This document shows positions 9,042 through 17,354 of a DNA stretch of 64,000 nucleotides, in pieces. Both the position numbers and the translations under genes were made by a program. The stretch comes from Aeromicrobium sp. Leaf245 (lineage in GTDB: Bacteria > Actinomycetota > Actinomycetes > Propionibacteriales > Nocardioidaceae), in NCBI RefSeq assembly GCF_942548115.1, contig NZ_OW824151.1, forward strand, positions 310,001 through 374,000. The letters run 5' to 3'. Every line of letters starts with the position of its first letter. The stretch's first letter is position 1. A model generated the notes under the pieces. That model was not told the origin of the DNA. It did no database searches and saw only the letters and a program-made list of their open reading frames with translations.

Positions 9042-10631
9042 CTAGAGCTTCGGCTCGAACGTCTCCGGCGAGGCCGTGGTCCAGTCCCTCACCCAGCCCT
9101 CCGGCGGCGTGGCGAGCAGGGCGCCGGGCTCGAGCCACTCGAAGAGCTCGGCGTAGGTCTGGGTCACCTGCGGGTCGACGCGCCGGAACAGCTTGCGCGG
9201 GGTGAGGTCGTCGAAGGAGTCCAGCCCCATCGACGCGACGATCTGCTGTGCGCTGTTGACCGTGTTGGCCTGGAAGTCGCGCACCCGGTGCACCTTGTCG
9301 TCGACCACGAGGGCCCGGGCGCGCCACGGGTCCTGCGTCGCGACGCCCACCGGGCAGGTGTTGGTGTGGCAGGTCTGGGCCTGGATGCACCCGACCGCGA
9401 ACATCATGGCGCGGGCCGCCAGCGTGAAGTCGGCGCCCTGGCAGATCCGCTTCACGATGTCGATCCCGGTCGCGACCTTGCCGCTCGCGCCGATCTTGAC
9501 CCGGTCGCGCAGCCCGGTCCCGACCAGGGCGTTGTGCACGAACATGAGGCCCTCGGTGAGCGGCATGCCCACGTGGTCCTCGAACTCGACCGGCCCGGCC
9601 CCCGTCCCGCCCTCGGAGCCGTCGACGATGATGAAGTCCGGAGTGCTGTCGCGCTCGACCATGGCCTTGCAGACCGCCAGGAACTCCCGCCGCGAGCCGA
9701 TGCACAGCTTGAACCCCACCGGCTTGCCGCCGCTGAGCCGACGCAGCTCAGAGACGTAGTCGACCAGCCCGAGGGGCGTGTCGAACGCACGGTGCGTGGG
9801 CGGGGAGACCACCGTGGTGCCGATCGCGACGCCTCGCGCCTCGGCGATCTCGTCGTTCACCTTCGCGCCGGGCAGCAGACCGCCCAGGCCCGGCTTGGCG
9901 CCCTGCGACACCTTGATCGAGATCGCCTTCACCTGTGGGTCGACCGCCCGTTCGGCGAACCTCGCGGCATCGAAGCCACCGTCCTCGGTCCGGCACCCGA
10001 AGTAGCCCGACCCGATCTCCCAGATGAGGTCGCCGCCGCGCCTGCGGTGGTACCGGGAGATGGAACCCTCGCCGGTGTCGTGGGCGAAGCCTCCCAGCGC
10101 CGCACCGCCGTTGAGCGCCTCGATCGCGTTGCCCGACAGCGACCCGAAGCTCATGGCCGACACGTTCAGCAGGGCGATGTCGTAGGGCTGCGTGCACTCC
10201 GGCCCACCGAGCCGCACGGTCGGGCGGACGTCGGGCTTGGTGCGGGCCCGCATCGAGTGGGCCACGAACTCGTAGCCCACGGCGTTCACGTCGCGCTCGG
10301 TGCCGAACGGCTCCTCGCCGTGGTTGCCCTTGGCCCGGTCGTAGACGAGGTCCCGGGTCTCGCGGTCGAAGGGCGTGCCACCGGTGTTGGACTCGATGAA
10401 GTACTGCTGGATCTCGGGCCGCAGCCGCTCCATCGCGAAGCGGGCGTGCCCGAGCACCGGGTAGTTGCGCAGGATGCTGTGCCGACGCTGCAGCAGGTCG
10501 TGCAGCCCCGTCGCCGCCAGCACGGCGAGCGGGGCCGCAGCCCACCACCACAGCGCGGACGTCCCGAGTGCGAGCACCCACCCGACCGCAGCCGCCACCA
10601 CCAGCGCGAGGACCGCGAGCCACCGGATCAT
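9042..10631 (-). CDS. FMN-binding glutamate synthase-family protein
   Basis: A 529-residue protein related to the central/FMN part of GltB but lacking the glutamine amidotransferase domain. An N-terminal hydrophobic segment (about residues 4-45, two helices) suggests membrane attachment. The barrel region contains KAISIKVSQGAKPGLGG and GSEGGTGAGPVEFEDHVGMP, typical of the glutamate-synthase FMN domain. Cysteines in CIQAQTCHTNTCPVG match the iron-sulfur ligands. Such stand-alone proteins are widespread and their physiological reaction is not established; glutamate synthesis should not be assumed. No gltD-like partner is adjacent. The stop is 20 bp from the convergent lysR gene. Confidence 0.85.
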   Translation of the reverse strand: MIRWLAVLALVVAAAVGWVLALGTSALWWWAAAPLAVLAATGLHDLLQRRHSILRNYPVLGHARFAMERLRPEIQQYFIESNTGGTPFDRETRDLVYDRAKGNHGEEPFGTERDVNAVGYEFVAHSMRARTKPDVRPTVRLGGPECTQPYDIALLNVSAMSFGSLSGNAIEALNGGAALGGFAHDTGEGSISRYHRRRGGDLIWEIGSGYFGCRTEDGGFDAARFAERAVDPQVKAISIKVSQGAKPGLGGLLPGAKVNDEIAEARGVAIGTTVVSPPTHRAFDTPLGLVDYVSELRRLSGGKPVGFKLCIGSRREFLAVCKAMVERDSTPDFIIVDGSEGGTGAGPVEFEDHVGMPLTEGLMFVHNALVGTGLRDRVKIGASGKVATGIDIVKRICQGADFTLAARAMMFAVGCIQAQTCHTNTCPVGVATQDPWRARALVVDDKVHRVRDFQANTVNSAQQIVASMGLDSFDDLTPRKLFRRVDPQVTQTYAELFEWLEPGALLATPPEGWVRDWTTASPETFEPKL

Positions 10632-10650
10632 GCCGTCATGCTGGCACGGA

Positions 10651-12225
10651 TCAGTGCTGGACGCCCTCGACCGCCGGCGCGTGCTTGAGCGTGCGCCACG
10701 AGACCAGCGCAGCGAGCAGGGCGATGCCGATCGCGAGCCCCGACGTGCGCTGGACCCCGAGGTCGAAGGCAGCCCGTGCCGACTCGGCGAGCGCCGCCCC
10801 CATCTCGTTGGGGTAGCGCTCGGCCATGGTGAGCGTGCTGCCGAGCGTCTCGAAGGCGTGGTCGCGCTCGCCGTGCTGCAGCATGGCCGGCACGGTCAGC
10901 TCGGCGCGGTAGGTGGCCGTGAGGATGCTGCCCAGCACGGCGGTGCCCAGCACGGCGCCGATCTCGTAGGCGGTCTCGGAGATCGCGGACGCCGACCCCG
11001 CCTTGTGCGGGGGCACCGCCGCGAGCACGAGGTCGTTGGTGAGCGTCTCGGCCAGGCCGATGCCCACCCCCATCACCACGAAGGCGACGAGCACGGTCGC
11101 GACGGTCGGGTGGCCGGTGAAGGCCGCCACGGCGTAGCCGGCCGAGGACGCCACGAAGCTGAGGCTCACGAGGACCCGCACGGGGAAGCGGCGCACGAGA
11201 CGCACGGCCAGGAAGCCGGCGGCCATCGTCACGACGAGACCCGGGAGGAGCACCATGGCCGAGTCCATGGGCGACATGCCCAGCACCAGCTGCAGCAGCT
11301 GCGCGGCGAAGAACAGGAACCCGGTCAGACCCATCAGGCTGAGCAGGTTGGCCGCGAGCGCACCGCTGAAGACCCGGTTGCGGAAGAGCGACAGGTCGAG
11401 CATGGGCGAGGCGCTGCGCTGCTGGCGACGCACGAACAGCGCGCCGGCAGCGATGCCCAGGGCGAACGAGCCGAGCGTCACGTCGTCGATGCCGGCCTTG
11501 GCGAGGTGCTTGATCCCGTAGACGACGGGCAGCATCGCCACGACCGCCAGCACGATCGAGGTCGGGTCGAGCGGGCCGGGGCTCGGGTCCTTGGACTCGG
11601 GCACGAGCCACAGGGCCAGCGGGACGAGCAGCACGATGAGCGGCACGTTGATGAGGAAGACCGAGCCCCACCAGAAGTGCTCGAGCAGGTACCCGCCGAG
11701 CACCGGGCCCAGGGCGGCGCCACCGGAGAACATGGCGGCCCAGGCTGCGATGGCCAGACGCCGGTCCTGGGCGTGGTGGAAGACGTTGCGGATCAGCGAC
11801 AGCGTCGAGGGCATGAGCGTGGCGCCGAAGAAGCCCAGCAGCGCACGGGCGACGAGCAGCGTCTCGGCGCTGCTCGCGTACGCCGCGACCAGCGAGGCCG
11901 CGCCGAAGCCCACCGCGCCGATGACCAGCAGACGGCGCCGACCCACGCGGTCGCCGATGCTGCCCATCGCGATGAGCAGACCGGCGAGCATCAGTGCGTA
12001 GACGTCGACGATCCACAGCAGCTGGTTGCCGGTCGGGCGCAGCTCGGTGCTGATGGAGGGCAGCGCGAAGCTGAGGACGGTGTTGTCGACCGAGACGAGC
12101 AGCACCGGGATCATCAGGACGGCGAGGGCACACCACTCGCGCAGGCCCGCACGGACGGGGGGCACCTCGGGCAGTGGTGCAGATGACGGGGCAGTCGAGC
12201 TCGAGCGGGGATCGATGGTGGTCAT
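10651..12225 (-). CDS. MFS drug efflux transporter, DHA2 (14-TM) family
   Basis: A 524-residue proton-coupled exporter. The VDNTVLSFALPSI segment in helix 1, the loop GSIGDRVGRRRLLVIGAVGFG (motif A) and the GPVLGGYLLEHFWWGSVFLINVP motif-C region are classic for the EmrB/QacA family. About fourteen helices are visible. The ATG at 12225 is preceded by AAGGAGG at about 12239-12232, a strong ribosome site. It is divergent from a tetR gene across a palindrome. A QacR/TetR-style inducible efflux unit is the simplest reading; the drug is unknown. It ends 19 bp from the preceding gene on the same strand. Confidence 0.9.
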   Translation of the reverse strand: MTTIDPRSSSTAPSSAPLPEVPPVRAGLREWCALAVLMIPVLLVSVDNTVLSFALPSISTELRPTGNQLLWIVDVYALMLAGLLIAMGSIGDRVGRRRLLVIGAVGFGAASLVAAYASSAETLLVARALLGFFGATLMPSTLSLIRNVFHHAQDRRLAIAAWAAMFSGGAALGPVLGGYLLEHFWWGSVFLINVPLIVLLVPLALWLVPESKDPSPGPLDPTSIVLAVVAMLPVVYGIKHLAKAGIDDVTLGSFALGIAAGALFVRRQQRSASPMLDLSLFRNRVFSGALAANLLSLMGLTGFLFFAAQLLQLVLGMSPMDSAMVLLPGLVVTMAAGFLAVRLVRRFPVRVLVSLSFVASSAGYAVAAFTGHPTVATVLVAFVVMGVGIGLAETLTNDLVLAAVPPHKAGSASAISETAYEIGAVLGTAVLGSILTATYRAELTVPAMLQHGERDHAFETLGSTLTMAERYPNEMGAALAESARAAFDLGVQRTSGLAIGIALLAALVSWRTLKHAPAVEGVQH

Positions 12226-12253
12226 GGCGGGCCTCCTTCCGGCGGACGGCGAA

Positions 12254-12277
12254 CGGCCCGGACGGTCGTCCGGGCCG
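12254..12277. promoter_or_regulatory. Perfect 11-bp inverted repeat in the efflux gene leader
   Basis: CGGCCCGGACG at 12254-12264 is followed by 2 bases and its exact reverse complement at 12267-12277. It lies between the TetR-type palindrome and the ribosome site of the MFS gene, so it would fold as a very stable hairpin in the 5' leader of that message. It could be a leader hairpin or attenuator, or a second operator. No U-tract follows. Confidence 0.55.
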
Positions 12278-12283
12278 AGCACC

Positions 12284-12307
12284 ACTATACCGTCCAGCCG
12301 GTACAGT
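12284..12307. promoter_or_regulatory. Imperfect 24-bp palindrome, probable operator for the TetR/MFS pair
   Basis: The half-sites ACTATACCG and CGGTACAGT are arranged as inverted repeats around 12295/12296, with a perfect TACCG-N6-CGGTA core at 12288-12303. It sits in the shared region between the MFS exporter and its divergent TetR regulator. By analogy with QacR/TetR systems it is the likely repressor site. The TATACC/TACAGT hexamers inside it may also act as promoter elements. Confidence 0.65.
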
Positions 12308-12371
12308 CACCACCCTCTCCGGTGCTGCGCGGCGGTGATCCTCGTCGCACCGCCGCAGGTAGGCTCGCGCC

Positions 12372-12899
12372 ATGCCGTCGGCCGAACGCTCCACCCGTGA
12401 CCGCGTGCTCGACGCCTTCGAGACGCTCCTGGTCACGCAGGGCAGCCGCGCAGCCACCCTCGACGCCGTCGCCGCGCTCGCCGAGGTGTCGAAGGGCGGC
12501 CTGCTCTACCACTTCCACAGCAAGGACGAGCTGGTCGACGGCATGCTGACCCGCCTGCGCGAGCAGGGAGCCCGCGACGCCGACGCCATGAGCCGTGCTC
12601 CGAAGGGTCCGGTCGACTACTACCTCGAGACCTCGGTCGACTCCGGCAGCGACTTCGACCGCGCCCTCATCGCAGCCGGACGCATCGCCCAGGAGAACGA
12701 CGCACGCGCCTCCGACGCGCTGGCCGACCTGCGCGAGGGCTGGTTCGTCGTCCTGCGCGAGCACCTCGGCGACGAGTCGCTGGCCCGCACCATCCAGCTG
12801 ATCGGCGACGGGCTGTACTTCGACGACACGACGGGCCTGGCCGAGAAGAACGCCCTCGGGCACGTGCGCGACGTGCTGCGCCGCCTCGACGCCCTCTGA
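12372..12899 (+). CDS. TetR-family regulator of the divergent MFS exporter
   Basis: A 175-residue protein with an N-terminal HTH (TRDRVLDAFETLLVTQG, then VSKGGLLYHFHSKDELVDGM) and a C-terminal helical domain. The LLYHFHSKDEL wording is characteristic of drug-efflux TetR repressors with a TetR_C-like ligand pocket. It is transcribed away from the exporter gene and probably represses it through the palindrome at 12284-12307. TAGGCT at 12360-12365 stands 6 bases before the ATG, again suggesting a leaderless transcript and supporting this start. Confidence 0.88.
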   Translation: MPSAERSTRDRVLDAFETLLVTQGSRAATLDAVAALAEVSKGGLLYHFHSKDELVDGMLTRLREQGARDADAMSRAPKGPVDYYLETSVDSGSDFDRALIAAGRIAQENDARASDALADLREGWFVVLREHLGDESLARTIQLIGDGLYFDDTTGLAEKNALGHVRDVLRRLDAL

Positions 12900-12961
12900 C
12901 CGTCACGCGCCCGGCGGACGCACGTCGCCCGGCGTTCACCCGCAGCGGTTGCCCTGGAGTC

Positions 12962-14092
12962 ATGAAGCTCCTCGCCATCGGCATCGCCGCAGCCGGCATC
13001 ATCGCCACGCCGAGCGTGGCCGTCGCCGCACCCTCCGCTCCGGTCGTCGACAAGCCGACCACCACGCAGGGACCGAAGAAGCCCACCCGCAGCATCACGG
13101 TGTTCGCGCACCGCGGTGCCTCCGGCTACCGGCCCGAGCACACCCTCGCCGCCTACGAGCTGGCCATCCGTCAGGGCGCCGACGTCATCGAGCCCGACCT
13201 CGTCAGCACGAAGGACGGCGTGCTCGTCGCCCGCCACGAGAACGAGATCAGCGGCACCACCGACGTCGCCTCCCACCCGGAGTTCGCGGACCGGCGCACC
13301 ACGAAGGTCATCGACGGCGTGGACGTGACCGGCTGGTTCACCGAGGACTTCACCCTGGCCGAGCTGAAGACGCTGCGCGCCATCGAGCGCCTGCCCCAGG
13401 TCCGTCCCGGCAACACGGTCTACGACGGCCGCTACGAGGTCCCCACGTTCGACGAGGTGATCGAGCTGGCCCGGCGCGAGAGCCGCGGACGCCGCACCAT
13501 CTCGGTGGCGCCGGAGACCAAGCACCCCACGTACTTCCGCTCCATCGGCCTCGACCTTTCCAAGCCCCTCGTGCGGTCGCTGCGCCAGGCCGGGTGGGAC
13601 CGCCGCAACGCCCCGGTCGTCATCCAGTCGTTCGAGACGTCGAACCTCCGCGAGCTGGCTCGCTGGACGAGGGTCCCCCTGGTGCAGCTCACGTCGGGGT
13701 CCGGCGCTCCGTACGACCTGGTCGCGCAGGGCAGGAGCACCACCTACGCGGACCTCCTGACGCCCGAGGGCCTGCGCGACGTGGCCCGCTACGCCCGGTG
13801 GATCGGCCCGGAGAAGAGCCAGGTCATCCCCCGCGACGCCTCCGGCGCCCACACCGAGCCGACGTCGCTCGTGGACGACGCGCACCGCGCCGGCCTCAAG
13901 GTGGCCGTCTACACGATCCGCGACGAGAACCGGTTCCTGCCGACGGACCTGCGCACCGGGTCCGACCCCAACGCCCGCGGAGACGTGGCCACCGAGCTGC
14001 GCCGCTACTTCGAGGCCGACGTGGACGGGGTCTTCGCCGACTACCCCGACACCGCGGTCGCGGCTCGCGCCGCCTGGGTCAAGCGCCGCTGA
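12962..14092 (+). CDS. glpQ: Secreted glycerophosphodiester phosphodiesterase (GlpQ type)
   Basis: Hydrolyses glycerophosphodiesters to glycerol-3-phosphate and an alcohol outside the cytoplasm. The 376-residue protein has a signal peptide (charged start, hydrophobic core to about residue 20, VAVAAPSA cleavage region). The GDPD catalytic motif AHRGASGYRPEHT spans residues 49-61 (His50, Arg51, His60). Metal-binding Glu77/Asp79 in IEPDL and His92 in RHENE are present. The long form, with insertions around residues 100-140, fits the GlpQ group. It stands alone and is followed by a strong terminator hairpin. Confidence 0.9.
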   Translation: MKLLAIGIAAAGIIATPSVAVAAPSAPVVDKPTTTQGPKKPTRSITVFAHRGASGYRPEHTLAAYELAIRQGADVIEPDLVSTKDGVLVARHENEISGTTDVASHPEFADRRTTKVIDGVDVTGWFTEDFTLAELKTLRAIERLPQVRPGNTVYDGRYEVPTFDEVIELARRESRGRRTISVAPETKHPTYFRSIGLDLSKPLVRSLRQAGWDRRNAPVVIQSFETSNLRELARWTRVPLVQLTSGSGAPYDLVAQGRSTTYADLLTPEGLRDVARYARWIGPEKSQVIPRDASGAHTEPTSLVDDAHRAGLKVAVYTIRDENRFLPTDLRTGSDPNARGDVATELRRYFEADVDGVFADYPDTAVAARAAWVKRR

Positions 14093-14106
14093 CACCTCAC
14101 CGAGAC

Positions 14107-14154
14107 GCACGACGGGCCGGCCCTTCCGAGGAAGGACCGGCCCGTCGTCGTGCG
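14107..14154. terminator. Bidirectional terminator hairpin
   Basis: A long GC stem lies between the convergent glycerophosphodiesterase and methyltransferase genes. GACGGGCCGG at 14111-14120 pairs with CCGGCCCGTC at 14137-14146, with a further inner stem CCTTC/GAAGG and outer CGCACG/CGTGCG pairing. It has no clear U-tract, as is common in actinobacterial terminators. Confidence 0.8.
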
Positions 14155-14170
14155 CGTCGGGTGGTGCCGC

Positions 14171-14932
14171 TCAGCGGCGGCGCAGCTCCAGGAAGATGCT
14201 GGGGCCGAAGTCGTTGGCGGCGAGCCGCTCCTGCAGCGCCTTCTCGACCGACACGAGCAGCCGCGTGGGGAGAGCCTTCTTGAGCTTCTCGCTGCGCAGG
14301 TTCGAGACCGACAGCTTGCGCTCGAGACCGAGGCCGACGTCGGACAGCTGGGCGACCACGGTGTCGACGTTGTGGTTGACGAAGGCGATCGCGTCGGGCT
14401 CCTCGGCCGTGGCGGTGCGGATGCTCACCGGCTCCTTCGGCAGCGGCGTGCCCTGCTTCTTGAACCGGCGACGGTTCAGGAAGTGGCCGTAGTTCGCGAC
14501 CTCGATCAGCGCGGTCGCGCCGGGCTTGAGCACGCGCGCGATCTCGCCGAACTCCGTCGACGGCTCGGGGATGTGGTGCATGACCCGGACCATCGTCAGC
14601 AGGTCGAGCGAGGCGTCGTCGAACTGCAGGTCGTCGGCCTGCATCTGCACCTGGGCGATGTCGGTGCCGGCGAGGACGCGCTCGGCGGCCTCCAGCTGGG
14701 TGCGGCTCGGCTCGGCCAGCGTCACGTGGTCGGCGTACTCGCGCAGCAGCAGGCAGAGACGGCCGAAGCCGCCGCCCACGTCGGCCGCGCGACCGAAGTG
14801 CCGGCCGTCGAGCAGGCGTCGGATCGCGGCCTCCTCGGCAGCGTGCTCGTAGTCGCGGTTGTCCCAGTACGTCGTGTAGTCGTAGCCGCGGTCGTACTGG
14901 TCGGCGACCTTCTTGCGCTTCTCGTCCGTCAC
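14171..14932 (-). CDS. Class I SAM-dependent methyltransferase
   Basis: A 253-residue protein. SAM motif I is AADVGGGFGRLCLLL, followed by the acidic VTLAEPS, the motif-IV region LDLLTMVRVMHHIPEP and a post-motif RVLKPGATALIEV. This is the methyltransf_11/25 pattern; the substrate is unknown. The N-terminus (KKVADQYDRGYDYTTYW) resembles methyltransferases acting on small molecules or sugars. The GTG at 14932 is preceded by TAGGCT (minus strand 14945-14940) with a 7-base spacer and no ribosome site, so leaderless transcription is likely. It has no operon partners; the terminator at its 3' end is shared with the convergent gene. Confidence 0.82.
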   Translation of the reverse strand: MTDEKRKKVADQYDRGYDYTTYWDNRDYEHAAEEAAIRRLLDGRHFGRAADVGGGFGRLCLLLREYADHVTLAEPSRTQLEAAERVLAGTDIAQVQMQADDLQFDDASLDLLTMVRVMHHIPEPSTEFGEIARVLKPGATALIEVANYGHFLNRRRFKKQGTPLPKEPVSIRTATAEEPDAIAFVNHNVDTVVAQLSDVGLGLERKLSVSNLRSEKLKKALPTRLLVSVEKALQERLAANDFGPSIFLELRRR

Positions 14933-15021
14933 GCGCGTCAGCCTAACAACGGCAGCCAGCGGCCCGACCGGCGCCGACGGGTGCAGGACCCGAACCGCTG
15001 GGTTGCTGTGCTCGGTCGGGT

Positions 15022-15825
15022 TCAGTCGAACGTGCGGGGGCCGAACTCGGGGGTCTCACGCTTCATCCCGGCACGGCGAGCGATGGCCGTGTTGGGCGAG
15101 CGGAACATCCGCAGCTGGTAGACCCGCTCACGCCGGAACGCCGACCGCAGACCACCGAGCCGCACACCGTTCAGCAGCTTCTTCGTCGCGGCGACCGAGT
15201 CGGGCGAGCGGGCGACGATCGCGTCGACCAGCTCGAGCGCCGGCTTCAGCGGGTCGTCGGCCACGCCGGACGCCAGGCCGATCTCGACCGCCTCCGACCC
15301 GCTCACGACCTCGCCCGTCATGGCGAGCCGCTTGGCGACGTCGGCGCCCACCAGCTCGACGAGGGGGACCGTCCCACTCATGTCGGGCACCAGGCCCCAC
15401 TTGGCCTCCAGCACGGACCACTGCGCGTCGGGCGTCGTGAACCGGAAGTCGGCTGCGAGGGCCAGCTGGATCCCCGCCCCGAACACGTGGCCGCGCGTCA
15501 CGGCGATGACCGGCACGGGGAGCTCCCGCCACGCCCAGAGCGCCTGCTGGAACCCGTTCGTCGCCCGCCACGGAGGCGTGAGGAAGAACGCGGCGACCTT
15601 CTTCCTCTGCGGGCTGACCGTCGCGAAGTCGAGTCCGGCACAGAAGGAGCTGCCCTCGCCCTGGAGCACGACCGCGCGGACCTCGCGGTTGCGGCGCAGC
15701 TCGGCCGCGGCCTCGAGCAGCCCGTCGAGCACCTCGAAGTCGACCCCGTTGAGCTTCTCGGGCCGGTTGAGGCTCACGTAGGCGAGGTGGCCCTCGATGC
15801 GGGTGGTGACGGCGGCACTGGTCAT
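15022..15825 (-). CDS. Enoyl-CoA hydratase/isomerase (crotonase) family protein
   Basis: A 267-residue crotonase-fold protein that binds acyl-CoA. The first oxyanion-hole segment is SSFCAGLDFATV and the second is HVFGAGIQLALAADFRF. The residues usually acting as catalytic acids in true hydratases are not conserved around VLEAKWGLVPDMSGTV, where MSGT replaces the usual pattern. It may therefore be an isomerase, hydrolase or divergent crotonase. The C-terminal FRRERVYQLRMFRSPNTAIARR is typical of the long-chain crotonase-like proteins of actinobacteria. TAACCT (15837-15832, minus strand) is 6 bases before the ATG. Confidence 0.83.
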   Translation of the reverse strand: MTSAAVTTRIEGHLAYVSLNRPEKLNGVDFEVLDGLLEAAAELRRNREVRAVVLQGEGSSFCAGLDFATVSPQRKKVAAFFLTPPWRATNGFQQALWAWRELPVPVIAVTRGHVFGAGIQLALAADFRFTTPDAQWSVLEAKWGLVPDMSGTVPLVELVGADVAKRLAMTGEVVSGSEAVEIGLASGVADDPLKPALELVDAIVARSPDSVAATKKLLNGVRLGGLRSAFRRERVYQLRMFRSPNTAIARRAGMKRETPEFGPRTFD

Positions 15826-15862
15826 GACCTCAGGTTACCCGCCGGTAGTGCCGGGCCGACCG

Positions 15863-16843
15863 TCAGCGGACGCGGTCGAGGACCTGCCGGACCGCACCGT
15901 GGACGTCGGTGGGGATCTCGGGGGCCTCCAGCCCGAACCGGATGCTCATCTCGTCGGGCCACGCGCCGGACGCCCGGATGAACGAGCCGGACTGGCCGGC
16001 GTCGAGGTGACGACGGACGAGCGACGCGGACTCCGCGGGGGCGCCCCACGTGACCACGACGGACGGCGACAGGTGCGTGGCGAGGTCGAGCACCTCGCGC
16101 AGGTCGACGTCGGGGCCAACGATCCGCAGGCCGATGTCGGCCTGGGCGAGCGCCGCCCCCCAGGCGACGAACGGCAGGGCCTTCGCCTCGTCGACGAACG
16201 TCGCGAGCAGCACCTGCGCCTTGACGCCGTTGCGGCGATGAGCGTCCTGGGTGCCGCGGACGTCGTGCAGGTGCTCGAGCACGGCCTTCCGGGCGAGGGT
16301 CTGGGACTCGGGCGTGACCGCACCGCGGGAGACCTCGTGGGTCAGTCGGCCGAGGGTCGGCGACAGCACGTCACGCCAGACCTCCAGCACCGGCGTGCCG
16401 GCCAGCATGGCGAGCAGCAGGTCGTGGAGCCGCTGCTCGTCCGCCGCCGTGGCGGCGGCCAGCAACGAGTCGAGCAGGTCGTCGGTCGCCAGGTCGGTCT
16501 GGCTGGGCGACTCGCCCCGCAGGGCCGACGACAGGTCGTCGCGGTCGAGGTGGCGCGCCACGCGGGCGGCGTCCTGGGCGGAGACCCCTCGGGCCACCAT
16601 GCGTCGCACCAGCTCGACCCGACTGATGTCGCGCTCGGTGTAGCGACGGTGACCACCGTGGGTGCGATGGCTGGGACCGATGCCGTAGCGGCGCTCCCAC
16701 GTGCGGAGCGTGGAGGCGGCAACGCCCAGACGCGACGCCACGGCGCCGACGCCCCACGTGAGATCGCCTCCGGCGTGAGCGACGTCGACCCACTCCCCGG
16801 CCGTCGGGCGCGGTTCGTCGGGACGTCCCGGCGAGTCCTTCAC
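15863..16843 (-). CDS. MerR-family regulator with a degenerate B12-binding domain (CarH/LitR-like)
   Basis: A 326-residue protein. The N-terminal MerR HTH is at about residues 32-75 (GAVASRLGVAASTLRTWERRYG). It is followed by a four-helix segment (about 120-195) and a Rossmann-like domain (205-275) arranged as in the B12-dependent photoreceptors CarH/LitR. By eye, the residues that hold adenosylcobalamin are missing: the W-x9-EH motif aligns with Val171 and Gln181-Thr182, and the ligand histidine with Lys221 in DEAKALPF. It probably does not bind B12 in the normal way. The GTG at 16843 follows GGGAGG at good spacing; the adjacent GTG at 16846 is possible. A carotenoid cluster lies 16 kb away, but no link is shown. 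Confidence 0.8.
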   Translation of the reverse strand: MKDSPGRPDEPRPTAGEWVDVAHAGGDLTWGVGAVASRLGVAASTLRTWERRYGIGPSHRTHGGHRRYTERDISRVELVRRMVARGVSAQDAARVARHLDRDDLSSALRGESPSQTDLATDDLLDSLLAAATAADEQRLHDLLLAMLAGTPVLEVWRDVLSPTLGRLTHEVSRGAVTPESQTLARKAVLEHLHDVRGTQDAHRRNGVKAQVLLATFVDEAKALPFVAWGAALAQADIGLRIVGPDVDLREVLDLATHLSPSVVVTWGAPAESASLVRRHLDAGQSGSFIRASGAWPDEMSIRFGLEAPEIPTDVHGAVRQVLDRVR

Positions 16844-17026
16844 CACGTCACCTCCCGGCCGCGTCGGGCCTTGCTGCCACTGTAGGCCTCTTGCGCAGGG
16901 TTGCCATTCGGGGAGCCACCTGGATAGGTTGTGAAGAAGTTGCGTTCGAGGTGGAGCACACCGCTTCGGGCCCATCGAGGTGAGACAGGTCGGAGCTTCC
17001 GACGTCCGCCGAGAAGGGGCACGATC

Positions 17027-17323
17027 ATGGTCAGCATCAAACGACTCCCCATGCCACTGCAGGAGACCTACGAGTGGCAGTACGACGGCCTCTGTCGCGA
17101 TGTCGACCCGGAGGGGTTCTTCTCCCCCGAGGCCGAGCGCGGCACACCGAAGGCCCGACGCGAGGAGGCGGCGAAGGCGCTCTGCGCCCGCTGCCCGGTC
17201 ATCGAGCAGTGCCGCGAGCACGCGCTCACCGTCCAGGAGCCGTACGGCGTCTGGGGCGGACTGAGCGAGGCCGAGCGCCGCGAGATCCTCGAGCGTCGCC
17301 CCCGCACCACCGACGTCGCCTGA
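17027..17323 (+). CDS. WhiB-family iron-sulfur transcription factor (WhiB3/WhiD-like)
   Basis: A 98-residue protein with the four cluster ligands Cys23, Cys53, Cys56 and Cys62 (GLCRD, ALCARCPVIEQC) and the WhiB turn EPYGVWGG (71-78). The ERG...RREEAAK spacing and EPYGVWGG wording fit the WhiB3/WhiD clade better than WhiB1, WhiB2 or WhiB4. It would bind a redox- or NO-sensitive 4Fe-4S cluster and the primary sigma factor. The ATG at 17027 follows AGAAGGGG; an upstream in-frame ATG at 16931 would add an atypical basic extension. The 183-bp gap to the divergent merR gene must hold its promoter, but I see no clear motif. Confidence 0.9.
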   Translation: MVSIKRLPMPLQETYEWQYDGLCRDVDPEGFFSPEAERGTPKARREEAAKALCARCPVIEQCREHALTVQEPYGVWGGLSEAERREILERRPRTTDVA

Positions 17324-17354
17324 GACGTCGCCCCCAACGAACAGGAGGACAGAC

